Below are positions 16,196 through 25,303 of a stretch of 64,000 nt of DNA, in pieces (position 1 is the stretch's first letter; every line of letters begins with the position of its first letter). The notes under the pieces were generated by a model that searched no databases, was not told where the DNA came from, and saw only the letters and a program-made list of their open reading frames with translations. Origin of the DNA: an uncultured Sphaerochaeta sp. (GTDB lineage: Bacteria > Spirochaetota > Spirochaetia > Sphaerochaetales > Sphaerochaetaceae); assembly GCF_963677315.1 (NCBI RefSeq), contig NZ_OY781939.1, forward strand, positions 124,001 through 188,000, written 5' to 3'. Position numbers and translations under genes: made by a program.

Positions 16196-17182
16196 ATGAA
16201 AAAAACTCTAGGTATTTTATTGGTTCTGGTTATACTGGGATCGGGCGCTCTGTTCGCCGCTGGTGTGCAAGAATCTGGTCTAACTAAGGTTGGTATTGTA
16301 AATCTACCACCAGAAGAATCCGGATATCGTCAGGCTAATGTTGAAGACATGAATGCTGTATTCTCAGAAGCAAACGGCTATGACGCAAAACAGACCAACA
16401 CCATGGACAACAGCGAGCAGATCGCTGCAGCAAAAGGCTACATCCGAGACGGAGTGGACTACCTTTTGATCTCAGCAGCAAACGCTTCTGGATGGGATGA
16501 CACTTTGAAGTCTGCAAAGGATGCAGGAATTCAGGTAATTCTCTTTGACCGTGCAATTGACACTGACCCCTCCAATTACCAGGCCGCTATTCTCTCTGAC
16601 ATGGCCTATGAAGGTGAAAAGGCAGTGGAATGGGTATTGGGACTTGATCTTGATGAGATCAATCTGATCCTTATTCGCGGACAGATGGGTTCTGCAGCAG
16701 AAATTGGCCGAAGTGCAGCAGTACTGGACGCCGCAAAAGCAGGCAAACTCAACATAGTTGCCGATGGAACCGGTGGAGACAGCTGGAGCCTTGAAGAAGC
16801 TCGTAAAGTTGTTGAAGCAGCAATTGCAGCAGGCAAGGATTTCAACGTCATCTACGCTCAGAACGATGGTATGGCACAAGGTGCCGTGCAGGCTCTTGAA
16901 GCAGCTGGGATCAGCCATGGAAAGGGCGGCGACGTCAAGGTAATTGGATTTGACTTCAACCGCTTTGCACTCAGAAACGTACAGGCTGGTTACTGGGATG
17001 CAGACATGCAATGTAATCCACGTCAGGCAGCTCAGATCTCCGAATGGATCAAGAGTGGAAAGATGCCCAGTGGCATAGTCTACCAGGAAGAGTTGCTCTT
17101 AACTACTGACACGATTACCGATGACCTCATCGCAAAATGGGGAATCAATGCCGATCCAGGTAAAGGTGTAATCACAAGGTAA
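16196..17182 (+). CDS. Sugar ABC transporter periplasmic substrate-binding protein
   Basis: A 328-residue type-1 periplasmic binding protein of the ribose/galactofuranose family. It has a classical signal peptide (about 1-22, ending LFAAG). Motifs include IAAAKGYIRDGVDYLLIS, DAGIQVILFDRAI (about 104-116) and, near the hinge, NVIYAQNDGMAQGAVQAL with the conserved ND. It captures a sugar in the periplasm for the ATPase and permeases encoded next, matching the YtfQ-YtfR-YtfT-YjfF arrangement. A stable hairpin follows the gene, which could raise its expression above the membrane parts. The true substrate cannot be read from sequence; furanose or a related sugar is a reasonable guess. Confidence 0.92.
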   Translation: MKKTLGILLVLVILGSGALFAAGVQESGLTKVGIVNLPPEESGYRQANVEDMNAVFSEANGYDAKQTNTMDNSEQIAAAKGYIRDGVDYLLISAANASGWDDTLKSAKDAGIQVILFDRAIDTDPSNYQAAILSDMAYEGEKAVEWVLGLDLDEINLILIRGQMGSAAEIGRSAAVLDAAKAGKLNIVADGTGGDSWSLEEARKVVEAAIAAGKDFNVIYAQNDGMAQGAVQALEAAGISHGKGGDVKVIGFDFNRFALRNVQAGYWDADMQCNPRQAAQISEWIKSGKMPSGIVYQEELLLTTDTITDDLIAKWGINADPGKGVITR

Positions 17183-17209
17183 GTATTTGTAATCACAACA
17201 ATGTAGTAT

Positions 17210-17253
17210 TTGCAGTGCGGTGCGCAGAAATAATTCTGCATGCCGCACCGCAA
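17210..17253 (+). promoter_or_regulatory. Intercistronic hairpin after the binding-protein gene
   Basis: TTGC-A-GTGCGG with CCGCAC-C-GCAA plus inner CAGAA/TTCTG pairing. No T run follows. Such hairpins protect the upstream mRNA and lower read-through to ABC subunits. Confidence 0.6.
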
Positions 17254-17289
17254 TTAGCTCGTACCGTATCAGTAAAAGGAGACCTTTGA

Positions 17290-18798
17290 TTGTTGTCAGA
17301 AACCATACTTGAAATGAAGGATATCAGCAAATCATTTCCTGGCGTCAAAGCTCTGGATTGCGTAGACTTCAAGCTCCGAAAAGGTGAAATCCATGCACTC
17401 ATGGGCGAAAACGGGGCGGGTAAATCTACACTCATTAAAGTCATTACCGGAGTCTACGAAAAAGACGCCGGATTGATTACCTTACAGGGAGAACCTATTC
17501 ACTTTAAAGCTCCGCAGGAAGCACAAAATAAGGGAATAGGTACCGTCTATCAGGAAATAATGCTTTGTCCCAATTTGACTGTTGCTGAAAATATGTTTAT
17601 CGGCCGTAGTCACAGCCCATTCGTTAATTGGAAGCAGATGAATGAAAAGGCAGCCCAGTTGCTCGATTCTCTCGGTATTCCGGCAAGCCCAGTCCAGGAA
17701 CTTGCTAGCTGTTCGATTGCCGTACAGCAAATGATTGCCATTGCCCGAGCAGTGGATATGGACTGTAAGATTCTCATACTGGACGAGCCAACTTCCTCCC
17801 TTGATGAAGACGAGGTACATAAACTCTTTGCACTCATGCGTGAGCTGAAAGAGCGGGGAGTGGGAATCATCTTTATCACACACTTTCTCGAGCAGGTGTA
17901 CGAAGTCAGTGACATGATCACGGTACTTCGCAACGGAAAGCTGGTCGGTGAATATGAAACAACCTCACTCTCCCAAATTGAGCTTATTTCAAAGATGTTG
18001 GGTAATGTGCTCGAGGATGTTACCAAACTAAAGAAACATGAGCCGATCGTATCTGATACTTCCATCCCTGTCTTTGAAGGAAAAGCACTCTCAAGCTCAG
18101 CAGGGGTAAGACCCTTCAACTTTGCCATACAAAAAGGCGAGGTGAATGGGTTTGCAGGTCTGCTCGGCTCCGGACGTAGTGAAAGTGTCCGTGCCATATT
18201 CGCCGCAGACAAAGTAACTGGTGGTGAAGTAAGGATGAAAGGTAAGAGGGTGAAGATCAAGACACCCCTGCACGCAATAAAACATGGAATAGGCTATTTG
18301 CCTGAAGATCGCAAAGGCGATGGCATTGTCGAAGACCTGTCTGTACGAGACAATATCATCCTCACCCTGCAGGTCTTGAAAGGCTTCTTCAAACCAATTC
18401 CCAAAAAACAGGCAGAGATATATGCCGACGAGTATATCAAGAAGTTAAATATCAAGACTCCAACCTCCAATACACCGATCAAATCCCTTTCTGGAGGTAA
18501 TCAGCAGAAAGTCATACTGGCCCGCTGGTTGCTCACCAACCCAGAGTACCTGATCCTGGATGAACCAACCCGTGGTATTGATGTTGGAACCAAGGTTGAA
18601 ATCCAGAAACTGGTCCTCAATCTTGCATCCAAAGGGATGAGCCTTACGTTCATCTCTTCAGAAATTGAGGAGATGCTTCGAACCTGTTCCCGATTGATTG
18701 TCATGAAAGACCGTGAAATTGTGGGGGAGCTCAGGGGAACTGATTTGACGGAGAACGATGTAATGAACGTAATAGCACAGGGGGGAAAGAACAAATGA
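17290..18798 (+). CDS. Sugar ABC transporter ATP-binding protein (RbsA/MglA/YtfR type)
   Basis: A 502-residue protein with two tandem ATPase domains. The first has Walker A GENGAGKST (about 38-46), a signature region near ASCSIAVQQMIAIARAV and Walker B ILILDEPTSS. The second has the degenerate Walker A GLLGSGRSE usual for the family, signature LSGGNQQKVILARWL and Walker B YLILDEPTRGID. It powers uptake through the two permeases that follow. The start is TTG at 17290, with AGGAG at 17277-17281; the first ATG (17314) would remove the normal first strand. The stop overlaps the next start by four bases (ATGA), showing an operon. Confidence 0.95.
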   Translation: MLSETILEMKDISKSFPGVKALDCVDFKLRKGEIHALMGENGAGKSTLIKVITGVYEKDAGLITLQGEPIHFKAPQEAQNKGIGTVYQEIMLCPNLTVAENMFIGRSHSPFVNWKQMNEKAAQLLDSLGIPASPVQELASCSIAVQQMIAIARAVDMDCKILILDEPTSSLDEDEVHKLFALMRELKERGVGIIFITHFLEQVYEVSDMITVLRNGKLVGEYETTSLSQIELISKMLGNVLEDVTKLKKHEPIVSDTSIPVFEGKALSSSAGVRPFNFAIQKGEVNGFAGLLGSGRSESVRAIFAADKVTGGEVRMKGKRVKIKTPLHAIKHGIGYLPEDRKGDGIVEDLSVRDNIILTLQVLKGFFKPIPKKQAEIYADEYIKKLNIKTPTSNTPIKSLSGGNQQKVILARWLLTNPEYLILDEPTRGIDVGTKVEIQKLVLNLASKGMSLTFISSEIEEMLRTCSRLIVMKDREIVGELRGTDLTENDVMNVIAQGGKNK

Positions 18799-19880
18799 GC
18801 AACATGAAAAAGAACATTTCTCACCTGGTTCTTCCTCTCTCGGTGATGGCACTACTCATCGTCATCAATCTGATAAAGGGTGCCGATTATTTTACCATCA
18901 GCATGGTCAACGGAGCATTCTACGGGAATATACCGAATATCCTCTTCGGTGCCTCTGAGTTGGTCATTCTCTCCATAGGTATGACGCTGGTAACGGGAGC
19001 CTCACGAGGGCAGGATATCAGCATCGGGGTAAGTGCCACCATTACTTCCGCTGTATTTGTCCAGTACGTCCTACAGGCCAGTGAGGTCACGTTGTTTACC
19101 ATCATTGTGGGTTTCCTCTTGAGTTGTCTTATGGGCTTGGTCCTTGGAGCATTCAACGGTACCCTTGTCTCGGTATTCAAGGTTCAACCAATGGTTGCAT
19201 CCCTTATACTCTTTACCGGTGGCCGGTCCATAGCCTTCATGATTGACGGGAAACTCTCTCCCATCCTAGCTAACGATATATCGAATAAAATAGGTACGGT
19301 GATACCGGGCGTACCAGTGCAGACAGCAATAATCCTTACTGCTGTTTTTATCGCTATCGTGGCAGTGGTATTCAAGACCACAAATCTCAGACTCTATGTA
19401 GAGACTGTTGGAATAAACCCGAACGCGGCGCGTCTGAACGGTATCAATCCAAAGAAAATCATATTCCTGACCTTCTTGATCATGGGAATATGTACTGCGG
19501 TGGCCGGCTTTATTGCCGTGAACAAGGCAGGCCGTCACGACAGCGTCAACTTGCTCAAACTGATCATGATGGATGCAATACTTGCCGTGGCTATCGGTGG
19601 AAACTCTTTGGGCGGTGGAAAGTTCAGCATTACCGGTTCCATTATTGGTGCCTATACGATAGAGATGCTGAACAGGACCCTACTCAGGTTGGAGATAGAT
19701 CCAGCGATGATCAAGGTATTCAAGGCTGTTTTCATTATTATTCTTATGGTGGTTGCCTCTCCGGTGGTCAGGGCTTTCATGAGCAAGAATCTGGATAGGT
19801 TCCGCTCCTGGAGACTTTCTTCAAGCCAGCAAAAGGGACATGTCTCCACCACAAATATAGCTAGGAAGCAGGGGGAATAG
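18795..19880 (+). CDS. Sugar ABC transporter permease (YtfT-like)
   Basis: A 361-residue membrane protein of the branched-chain-type/ribose permease family, with about 8-10 hydrophobic segments. TGASRGQDISIGV (about 67-79) and the cytoplasmic motif INPNAARLNGINPKKI (about 208-223), the ATPase contact loop, are typical; AVAIGGNSLGGGKFSITGSIIGA follows in the C-terminal half. It starts within the end of the ATPase gene. Paired with a second permease, it probably forms a heterodimeric channel as in the galactofuranose transporter. Confidence 0.93.
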   Translation: MSNMKKNISHLVLPLSVMALLIVINLIKGADYFTISMVNGAFYGNIPNILFGASELVILSIGMTLVTGASRGQDISIGVSATITSAVFVQYVLQASEVTLFTIIVGFLLSCLMGLVLGAFNGTLVSVFKVQPMVASLILFTGGRSIAFMIDGKLSPILANDISNKIGTVIPGVPVQTAIILTAVFIAIVAVVFKTTNLRLYVETVGINPNAARLNGINPKKIIFLTFLIMGICTAVAGFIAVNKAGRHDSVNLLKLIMMDAILAVAIGGNSLGGGKFSITGSIIGAYTIEMLNRTLLRLEIDPAMIKVFKAVFIIILMVVASPVVRAFMSKNLDRFRSWRLSSSQQKGHVSTTNIARKQGE

Positions 19881-19881
19881 G

Positions 19882-20979
19882 ATGGCATCTGTGAACGTAA
19901 TCAAACCAAAAGCAAGACTATCAAATTCAAATATTCTGTTTCTTATAGCTGCGGTCATCTTTGTACTGATGTACCTGTTTGCAATCATCACTTTCCCCAA
20001 TAGTTTTCTGCAATTTCAGACATTTTTCGACCTATTCAACCTAAATGCACCACTGATTATCATGACCCTCGGCTTATGTATCGTCATGATCGGAGGAGGT
20101 ATTGATATCTCCATCGGATCAGTGACTGGTTTGGTAACAATGGCCTGTGCAGTCTTCCTGGAATCCAGGATGGGGAGTATTGGGGGAGCCATCCTTGTTG
20201 CGCTGGGTATCGGTATTGCATTTGGAATTCTGCAAGGATATCTAATCGCCTATCTTGAGATCCAACCATTTATCATTACGCTCTCTGGGTTGTTCTTGGC
20301 ACAAGGGCTCCTGACTACACTCCATAAGGATCCGATCAACGTAACCATGCCTGCATTCGTGAGTTTGAGGGATTTTGATATCGTGATTGCATGGCTAGGT
20401 ACAAGAAACAGACTGGGGGTTTTTATTCCGTGTGAAATAAAGCCAGGTACGCTGATCTTTATTGTCCTTCTCGTCATCCTTGCATCCCTTATGAAATGGT
20501 CGCGTTTTGGGCGGAATGTATACGCCGTTGGTGGAAATACCCATAGTGCAATGATGCTCGGCATCAATGTTAAGAGAACGATCTTCATCACGTATGTGAT
20601 TAGTGGATTGACTGCCGGTATTGCAGGTTTTGTCTACATCATGACAACAGGTGCAGGCAATGTCGGAAATGCTGCAGGTGCAGAAATGAAAGCAATAGCA
20701 TCTGCTATCATAGGTGGTACATTGCTTAATGGTGGGGTAGGGAACCTGCTTGGGGCTCCAATAGGTACATTGACCCTTTTGATCATTAATGAGCTGATCC
20801 GAGCAGCAGGCGTTCAATCTAACTGGCAAGCTATGGTAAGCGGACTCCTCCTGTATTTCTTCATTGTGCTGCAAAGCGTAATCATGTCGCTCCGTGATAA
20901 CAGGAAATTCAGTATAGCTCTTCCGCCTTGGCTACGACTGTCAGGGAAAGAACAGATTGAGGGGCAAAGAGAGCAGTAA
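19882..20979 (+). CDS. Sugar ABC transporter permease (YjfF-like)
   Basis: A 365-residue second permease of the same family, beginning one base after the first ends. Conserved parts are GGGIDISIGSVTGL (about 71-84), AVGGNTHSAMMLGINVKRT (about 213-231) and SAIIGGTLLNGGVGNLLGAPIG. It has about ten hydrophobic segments and a charged C-terminal tail. It completes the four-gene uptake system. The operon ends about 20 bases from the convergent response-regulator gene, so transcripts from both sides may collide or share an end. Confidence 0.93.
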   Translation: MASVNVIKPKARLSNSNILFLIAAVIFVLMYLFAIITFPNSFLQFQTFFDLFNLNAPLIIMTLGLCIVMIGGGIDISIGSVTGLVTMACAVFLESRMGSIGGAILVALGIGIAFGILQGYLIAYLEIQPFIITLSGLFLAQGLLTTLHKDPINVTMPAFVSLRDFDIVIAWLGTRNRLGVFIPCEIKPGTLIFIVLLVILASLMKWSRFGRNVYAVGGNTHSAMMLGINVKRTIFITYVISGLTAGIAGFVYIMTTGAGNVGNAAGAEMKAIASAIIGGTLLNGGVGNLLGAPIGTLTLLIINELIRAAGVQSNWQAMVSGLLLYFFIVLQSVIMSLRDNRKFSIALPPWLRLSGKEQIEGQREQ

Positions 20980-21000
20980 GGCTATAGAGACCCCTCATCT

Positions 21001-22590
21001 TCAATTCTGGCATTTTCCTCCGGATCTGAATTCCCGGGGGGAGATGCCTGTATGTTTCTTGAAAATGAAACTGAAGTAATGGGGATCTCCAAATCCTACT
21101 TCATATGCGATGTCTGCGCTCCTGAGCGCTGTCGTCAGCAACAGGTCTTTCGATTTATTGATACGGACCCGTGTAAGATATTCAATGAAGGTCTCCCCGG
21201 TCTCCTGGGAAAAGATGGTACTGAAATGGTTTGGACTCACATTTACGATTGATGCCACTGAATGCAGGGAAATATCTTGGTCGGCAAAATGAAGGGTAAT
21301 ATGCTGCTTTGCCTTCTGGATCATTTCATAATACTTTCCTGCAGATTTAGATTCCCTGAAATCGATGAACGTATCGAGGATCAATTTCACCCCTTCACAG
21401 AAAGTCTCTTTTGAACTCGCAATCTCTGAAAGTTGCGTTTTCTGTGACAACCATGGAATAACATCCTGGGAAGCACCGCCCAATTCATCAATGATCTTTG
21501 ATATAGCAACCATCAGATCATAGAGAAGGTAATACCCTATGAGCGTAGTTTCGAACGGGTGGTCTCCGATCATGGTAATATACTGGGCGATGATCTCATC
21601 AACACCTGATTTTTTCACATATTTCAGCCGCTCCGATATGGGACTCCCGTCCAGTTTCAAGAAATCAATTTCGGAGAAAGCATTCAGATCATGTGTTCCA
21701 ATGATCAGTTTCTGACCAGTCTTCACAGAAAAATTCACAGCTTGTTCAGCTTCGGCGAATGATTGAGAGAGGCATCCGATCCTCTCCACTAATGAGCCTA
21801 TCCCAATAGCGACCATACAGTCAGTGTTTCTTTCAACCTCATATTTTATCGCTTGTCCTAAGGTGTAAGCAGTCTCTTCGAGTGATTCGGATACAAGCTG
21901 CTTCAACAGCAGGATAAATGAGTCCCTGCTTTGTGAAAAGCATAACACCTCTTCCTGATTGTCAATAAGGCTGTTTATATGGATCTTGGCTGTGATCAAT
22001 TCAGAATAGTTCTCGCTTGAGGTGGAAAGCTTGATGATCGCTACAAGGTATCCATGAGCGATAAGATCTATACCCATATCACCAGCTTTCTCCAGCGCAT
22101 CCTCGGTCTTGACAATTCCGGTTACCAAGTCACACAGCCAGCGCTCCTTGATTAGGTCCGAATTGGACTGGGCCTGCAGTTTCAGGTTTTCTATACTTGA
22201 GAGATGTCGCTTCTCTTGTTCAATCCTATCTACCAGTTTGTTGAGAGTAGAGAGCATATCGGAAGCGGTAATAGGTTTAAGTATGTATTCGTCGACACCG
22301 ATTGATATAGCTTCTTGTGCATACTGAAACTCATCATGACCTGAAATTATGATTATTTTGATCCAGGGAAGAATCTTTTTGATAATTCTGGAAAGACTCA
22401 GACCATCAACAAACGGCATTCTAATATCGGTAATCAGAATGTCCGGTTTCACATCCTTCATAATGGATAAGGCCATCTCCCCATCAGATGCTTCACCTAC
22501 GAGAACAAAAGGGCCTGTCCCCGACTGTATGCTGTTTCTGAGTCCCTCACGTACTACTATCTCATCTTCTGCAATAAAAACCTTATACAT
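21001..22590 (-). CDS. Response regulator with AraC-type DNA-binding domain (YesN-like)
   Basis: A 529-residue regulator. The receiver domain has the acidic pair E8-D9, phospho-acceptor D55 in LITDIRMPF and K105 in YILKP. A long middle linker region follows, and the C-terminal hundred residues hold two helix-turn-helices of the AraC family (DISLHSVASIVNVSPNHFS and SADIAYEVGFGDPHYFSFIFKKHTG). Phosphorylated by the neighbouring kinase, it most likely activates the adjacent sugar ABC operon. The ATG at 22590 overlaps the kinase stop by 8 bases; it places the receiver's first strand correctly, so an upstream in-frame start at 22611 is not used. Confidence 0.93.
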   Translation of the reverse strand: MYKVFIAEDEIVVREGLRNSIQSGTGPFVLVGEASDGEMALSIMKDVKPDILITDIRMPFVDGLSLSRIIKKILPWIKIIIISGHDEFQYAQEAISIGVDEYILKPITASDMLSTLNKLVDRIEQEKRHLSSIENLKLQAQSNSDLIKERWLCDLVTGIVKTEDALEKAGDMGIDLIAHGYLVAIIKLSTSSENYSELITAKIHINSLIDNQEEVLCFSQSRDSFILLLKQLVSESLEETAYTLGQAIKYEVERNTDCMVAIGIGSLVERIGCLSQSFAEAEQAVNFSVKTGQKLIIGTHDLNAFSEIDFLKLDGSPISERLKYVKKSGVDEIIAQYITMIGDHPFETTLIGYYLLYDLMVAISKIIDELGGASQDVIPWLSQKTQLSEIASSKETFCEGVKLILDTFIDFRESKSAGKYYEMIQKAKQHITLHFADQDISLHSVASIVNVSPNHFSTIFSQETGETFIEYLTRVRINKSKDLLLTTALRSADIAYEVGFGDPHYFSFIFKKHTGISPREFRSGGKCQN

Positions 22591-24055
22591 TGAATCCAAC
22601 CTCTGGAACACTGAAATACACGGTTGTGCCCTTCTTATACCGACTAGTTATTTCCAGTTTCGTGCTTGTATCATAATACAGCTCTAGTCTCTTGTTAACA
22701 TTATACAGTCCATACACATTGTTCAGATCCTCAGGATCGGCCGAACCATTGATCTGTTCCATGATATTCGCAAGTTTCTCTTCAGTCATCCCGATACCAT
22801 TGTCTTCCACGGAAAAACAAAGGCGATTGTTTTCACGCCAGCCCTTCACCGACAAGAAGCCGCGACCTCTCTTGTTCTTGATCCCATGGTATAAGGCATT
22901 TTCAACGAGAGGTTGGAGCACCAGTTTCAAGATCTGACAGTCTGCCATCTCGGGTGAGTATTCAATATCATAGTCCAGAATATCCCTGTATCGGATTTTC
23001 TGAATTGTCAGATAACTTCTGACATGCTCAAACTCCTCACGGACCGTAAGGAAGTCTTTACCCTTGTTGAGAGAGATCCTGAAAAAGCTGGAAAAAGCGC
23101 GGGTAATATCTATCACCTGATCATTCTTCTTCTCCTCGGCAAGCCAGACGATTGTATCGAATGTGTTATAGAGAAAATGCGGTGTTATCTGGGCCTGAAG
23201 CGCCTTCATCTCTGATTTCTGAAGGTTTTGTTGTTCCCGAACATTCTCTGCGATCAAGGCTTGTATTTTTACAGCCATGATATTCAGGTTGTCGGTCAGA
23301 CCGTCAAGCTCGCTCACCTGGGGAAGCTTCACCCTGGCAGTGAAATCTCCCTCAGCAATCTTCTTTGACAAGTTCTCAAGCCTTGTGATCGGAGTATTGA
23401 TACTGGTTGTCACTGAACGCTGGGTAAAGACAGCGAAGATCGTGACAAAGAATACCGTAAAAATCTGAATGACAGTGAGTACAAACGTAATACGCTTATG
23501 ATGCTCATTTGTGATCGTTGCTGATTCAATAACACGAACGATGAAATCCTGGAGGATGTCTGAGATTAGGGCAGAAACACCTCTGATTTCATCGAGGCTT
23601 TCTTCATTTTCACTCACCAGAGAATGGTTTGCCATCTGGTTCCCCAGCCTGTCAACATTTCTCTTGAGCGTATCGACCGCCCGCCCGGCTACCTCAAGCA
23701 TCTGGCGGTTCTCCCGCTCTTCAGTCGTTCGCATGATGTCATCCAGGCTCTCATTGATCCCATCTATGATGGCATACTGGTTGCCTTCATCGAATTTCTT
23801 GTTTCCTGCAACGATATCCCAAATCTCGTTGGAGATATCCTCCTTTACCGTCTGGTTGAGGCTGTTTGCCTTGCTGACATTGGTTATGATCAGGTCATAG
23901 CGAGTCATCTGAACAACAAACGAAAAAACAGTGATAACGGGAGGAGTGATCATCAGAAGGATGATGATCACATAGGAGATCTTAATTCTCTCTTTTATGC
24001 TTCTGCTTTTAAACACAGAAAAAATCTTATCAACAATAGATATCTTATTCTTCAT
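22583..24055 (-). CDS. Sensor histidine kinase, LytS/YesM type
   Basis: A 490-residue membrane kinase. One transmembrane helix near 24-46 and a second near 187-210 bracket an extracytoplasmic helical sensor domain. A HAMP domain follows (ITRLENLSKKIAEGDFTARV), then a coiled linker and the His_kinase box QITPHFLYNTFDTIVW with the phospho-histidine, and an ATPase domain with VENALYHGIKNKRGRGF and DNGIGM. ATG 24055 lies just past the stop of the binding-lipoprotein gene; a GTG at 24067 would overlap it. The middle gene of a three-gene operon, it probably reads the state of the sugar-binding lipoprotein. Confidence 0.93.
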   Translation of the reverse strand: MKNKISIVDKIFSVFKSRSIKERIKISYVIIILLMITPPVITVFSFVVQMTRYDLIITNVSKANSLNQTVKEDISNEIWDIVAGNKKFDEGNQYAIIDGINESLDDIMRTTEERENRQMLEVAGRAVDTLKRNVDRLGNQMANHSLVSENEESLDEIRGVSALISDILQDFIVRVIESATITNEHHKRITFVLTVIQIFTVFFVTIFAVFTQRSVTTSINTPITRLENLSKKIAEGDFTARVKLPQVSELDGLTDNLNIMAVKIQALIAENVREQQNLQKSEMKALQAQITPHFLYNTFDTIVWLAEEKKNDQVIDITRAFSSFFRISLNKGKDFLTVREEFEHVRSYLTIQKIRYRDILDYDIEYSPEMADCQILKLVLQPLVENALYHGIKNKRGRGFLSVKGWRENNRLCFSVEDNGIGMTEEKLANIMEQINGSADPEDLNNVYGLYNVNKRLELYYDTSTKLEITSRYKKGTTVYFSVPEVGFNV

Positions 24056-24056
24056 G

Positions 24057-25076
24057 CTAGTACCCACGAGGCTCTATGAGGGAGAGGTCATCGGTTTCAT
24101 AGAACACTTCTTCATGTACATATTGCAGGCGTGGAATGCTTTCTCCAGCTGCCAGTCTTTCAGCAAGCTTGATGATTTCAGGACCGGTCTTTGGGTTGCA
24201 CTCGATGACACAATTAACCTTACCTTCACGAAGAGCATCAATGGCTGCCTGCTGTGCATCAATGGTGACAATGACGATGTCAGTACCAGGAATAATTCCT
24301 CTCTCTTCCATTGCCTCGATAGCTCCAAGGGTCATTCCATCATTGTGGGAATAAATAACATCGATATCGTTATGCATCTCGAGAAATTCAACAGCCAGTT
24401 CGTATCCCTTTGAACGAAGGAAATCACCAGATTTGCTATACACAATCTGGAACTCAGGATGCCCTGCTAGGACTTCCCTGAATCCTTCAGCTCTACCTAG
24501 TGCTACCGAGGAACCTTCTGTGCCGAATAATTCCACAATATTGATATGGTCCCCGGTTTTTTCGAAACGCTCACGTTCGTTTTTGAATTTGTCCAATAGA
24601 AATAACCCAGCATTTCTGCCTTCTTTCAGGCTATCGGTTCCAATAAATCCTGCATATAAGGATGGATCTGCAACATCGATTTTCCGGTCAGTAACCAAAA
24701 CAGGAATTCCGGCATCACGGGCTTCTTGCAGTACATTATCCCAGCCATCGGTTACAATCGGTACAAAGACGATTACATCAACTTGATATGCAATAAAGGA
24801 ACGCAATGCCTTTATCTGGTTCTCCTGTTTTTGTTCAGCATTGTCATACACAAGCTGCACGCCACGTTCAGCTGCAGCTTCCTGTACTGAGCGGGTGTTA
24901 CATGTTCTCCAGGCGCTTTCAGCACCTATCTGCGAAAAACCAACGATAATACCTTCATCATCGATGGTTTGAGAACGTTTCTCTTCTTGAGCACCGCATC
25001 CGACCAAAAAACTTATGATGATGAGAGAAATGATGATAAGGAGTTGCTTACTGATTTGCTTATTGTTATGAAACAT
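24057..25076 (-). CDS. YtfQ-like sugar-binding lipoprotein, probable sensor of the adjacent two-component system
   Basis: A 339-residue protein with a lipoprotein signal (lipobox SFLVGC, about residues 22-27) and a type-1 periplasmic binding fold. VGFSQIGAESAWRTCNT, NQIKALRSFIAYQVDVIVF, AGIPVLVTDRKIDV and SHNDGMTLGAIEAM closely follow the galactofuranose-binding YtfQ pattern. It resembles YtfQ more than the transporter's own binding protein at 16196 does. Being first in an operon with kinase and response regulator, and tethered by lipid, it is best read as the ligand sensor of a three-component system rather than a transport subunit. Dual use is possible. Confidence 0.9.
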   Translation of the reverse strand: MFHNNKQISKQLLIIISLIIISFLVGCGAQEEKRSQTIDDEGIIVGFSQIGAESAWRTCNTRSVQEAAAERGVQLVYDNAEQKQENQIKALRSFIAYQVDVIVFVPIVTDGWDNVLQEARDAGIPVLVTDRKIDVADPSLYAGFIGTDSLKEGRNAGLFLLDKFKNERERFEKTGDHINIVELFGTEGSSVALGRAEGFREVLAGHPEFQIVYSKSGDFLRSKGYELAVEFLEMHNDIDVIYSHNDGMTLGAIEAMEERGIIPGTDIVIVTIDAQQAAIDALREGKVNCVIECNPKTGPEIIKLAERLAAGESIPRLQYVHEEVFYETDDLSLIEPRGY

Positions 25077-25303
25077 TAAAAGAACCTTTATACGCGAGTG
25101 TTACCCTATTATACATTCACTACATAAGAATTAACAAGGAAAATAGGGGAGGTGTAGACTCCCCTGCAGGTATACTTGTGGACAACGAATTAATGTATAT
25201 TACTTCATTAGCGCTGGAGTAGAATGTTCTTCAGGTTCTCAAACAGAACCTCATCATCAATGCACTTCTTTTAGTAATGATGATACCGCTTCCCATCAAG
25301 ATA
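25077..25303. other. Intergenic region with a small hairpin
   Basis: No gene is seen. AGGTTCT (25233-25239) pairs with AGAACCT (25245-25251) over a CAAAC loop, without a clear T run, possibly ending the minus-strand gene above it. Confidence 0.35.
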
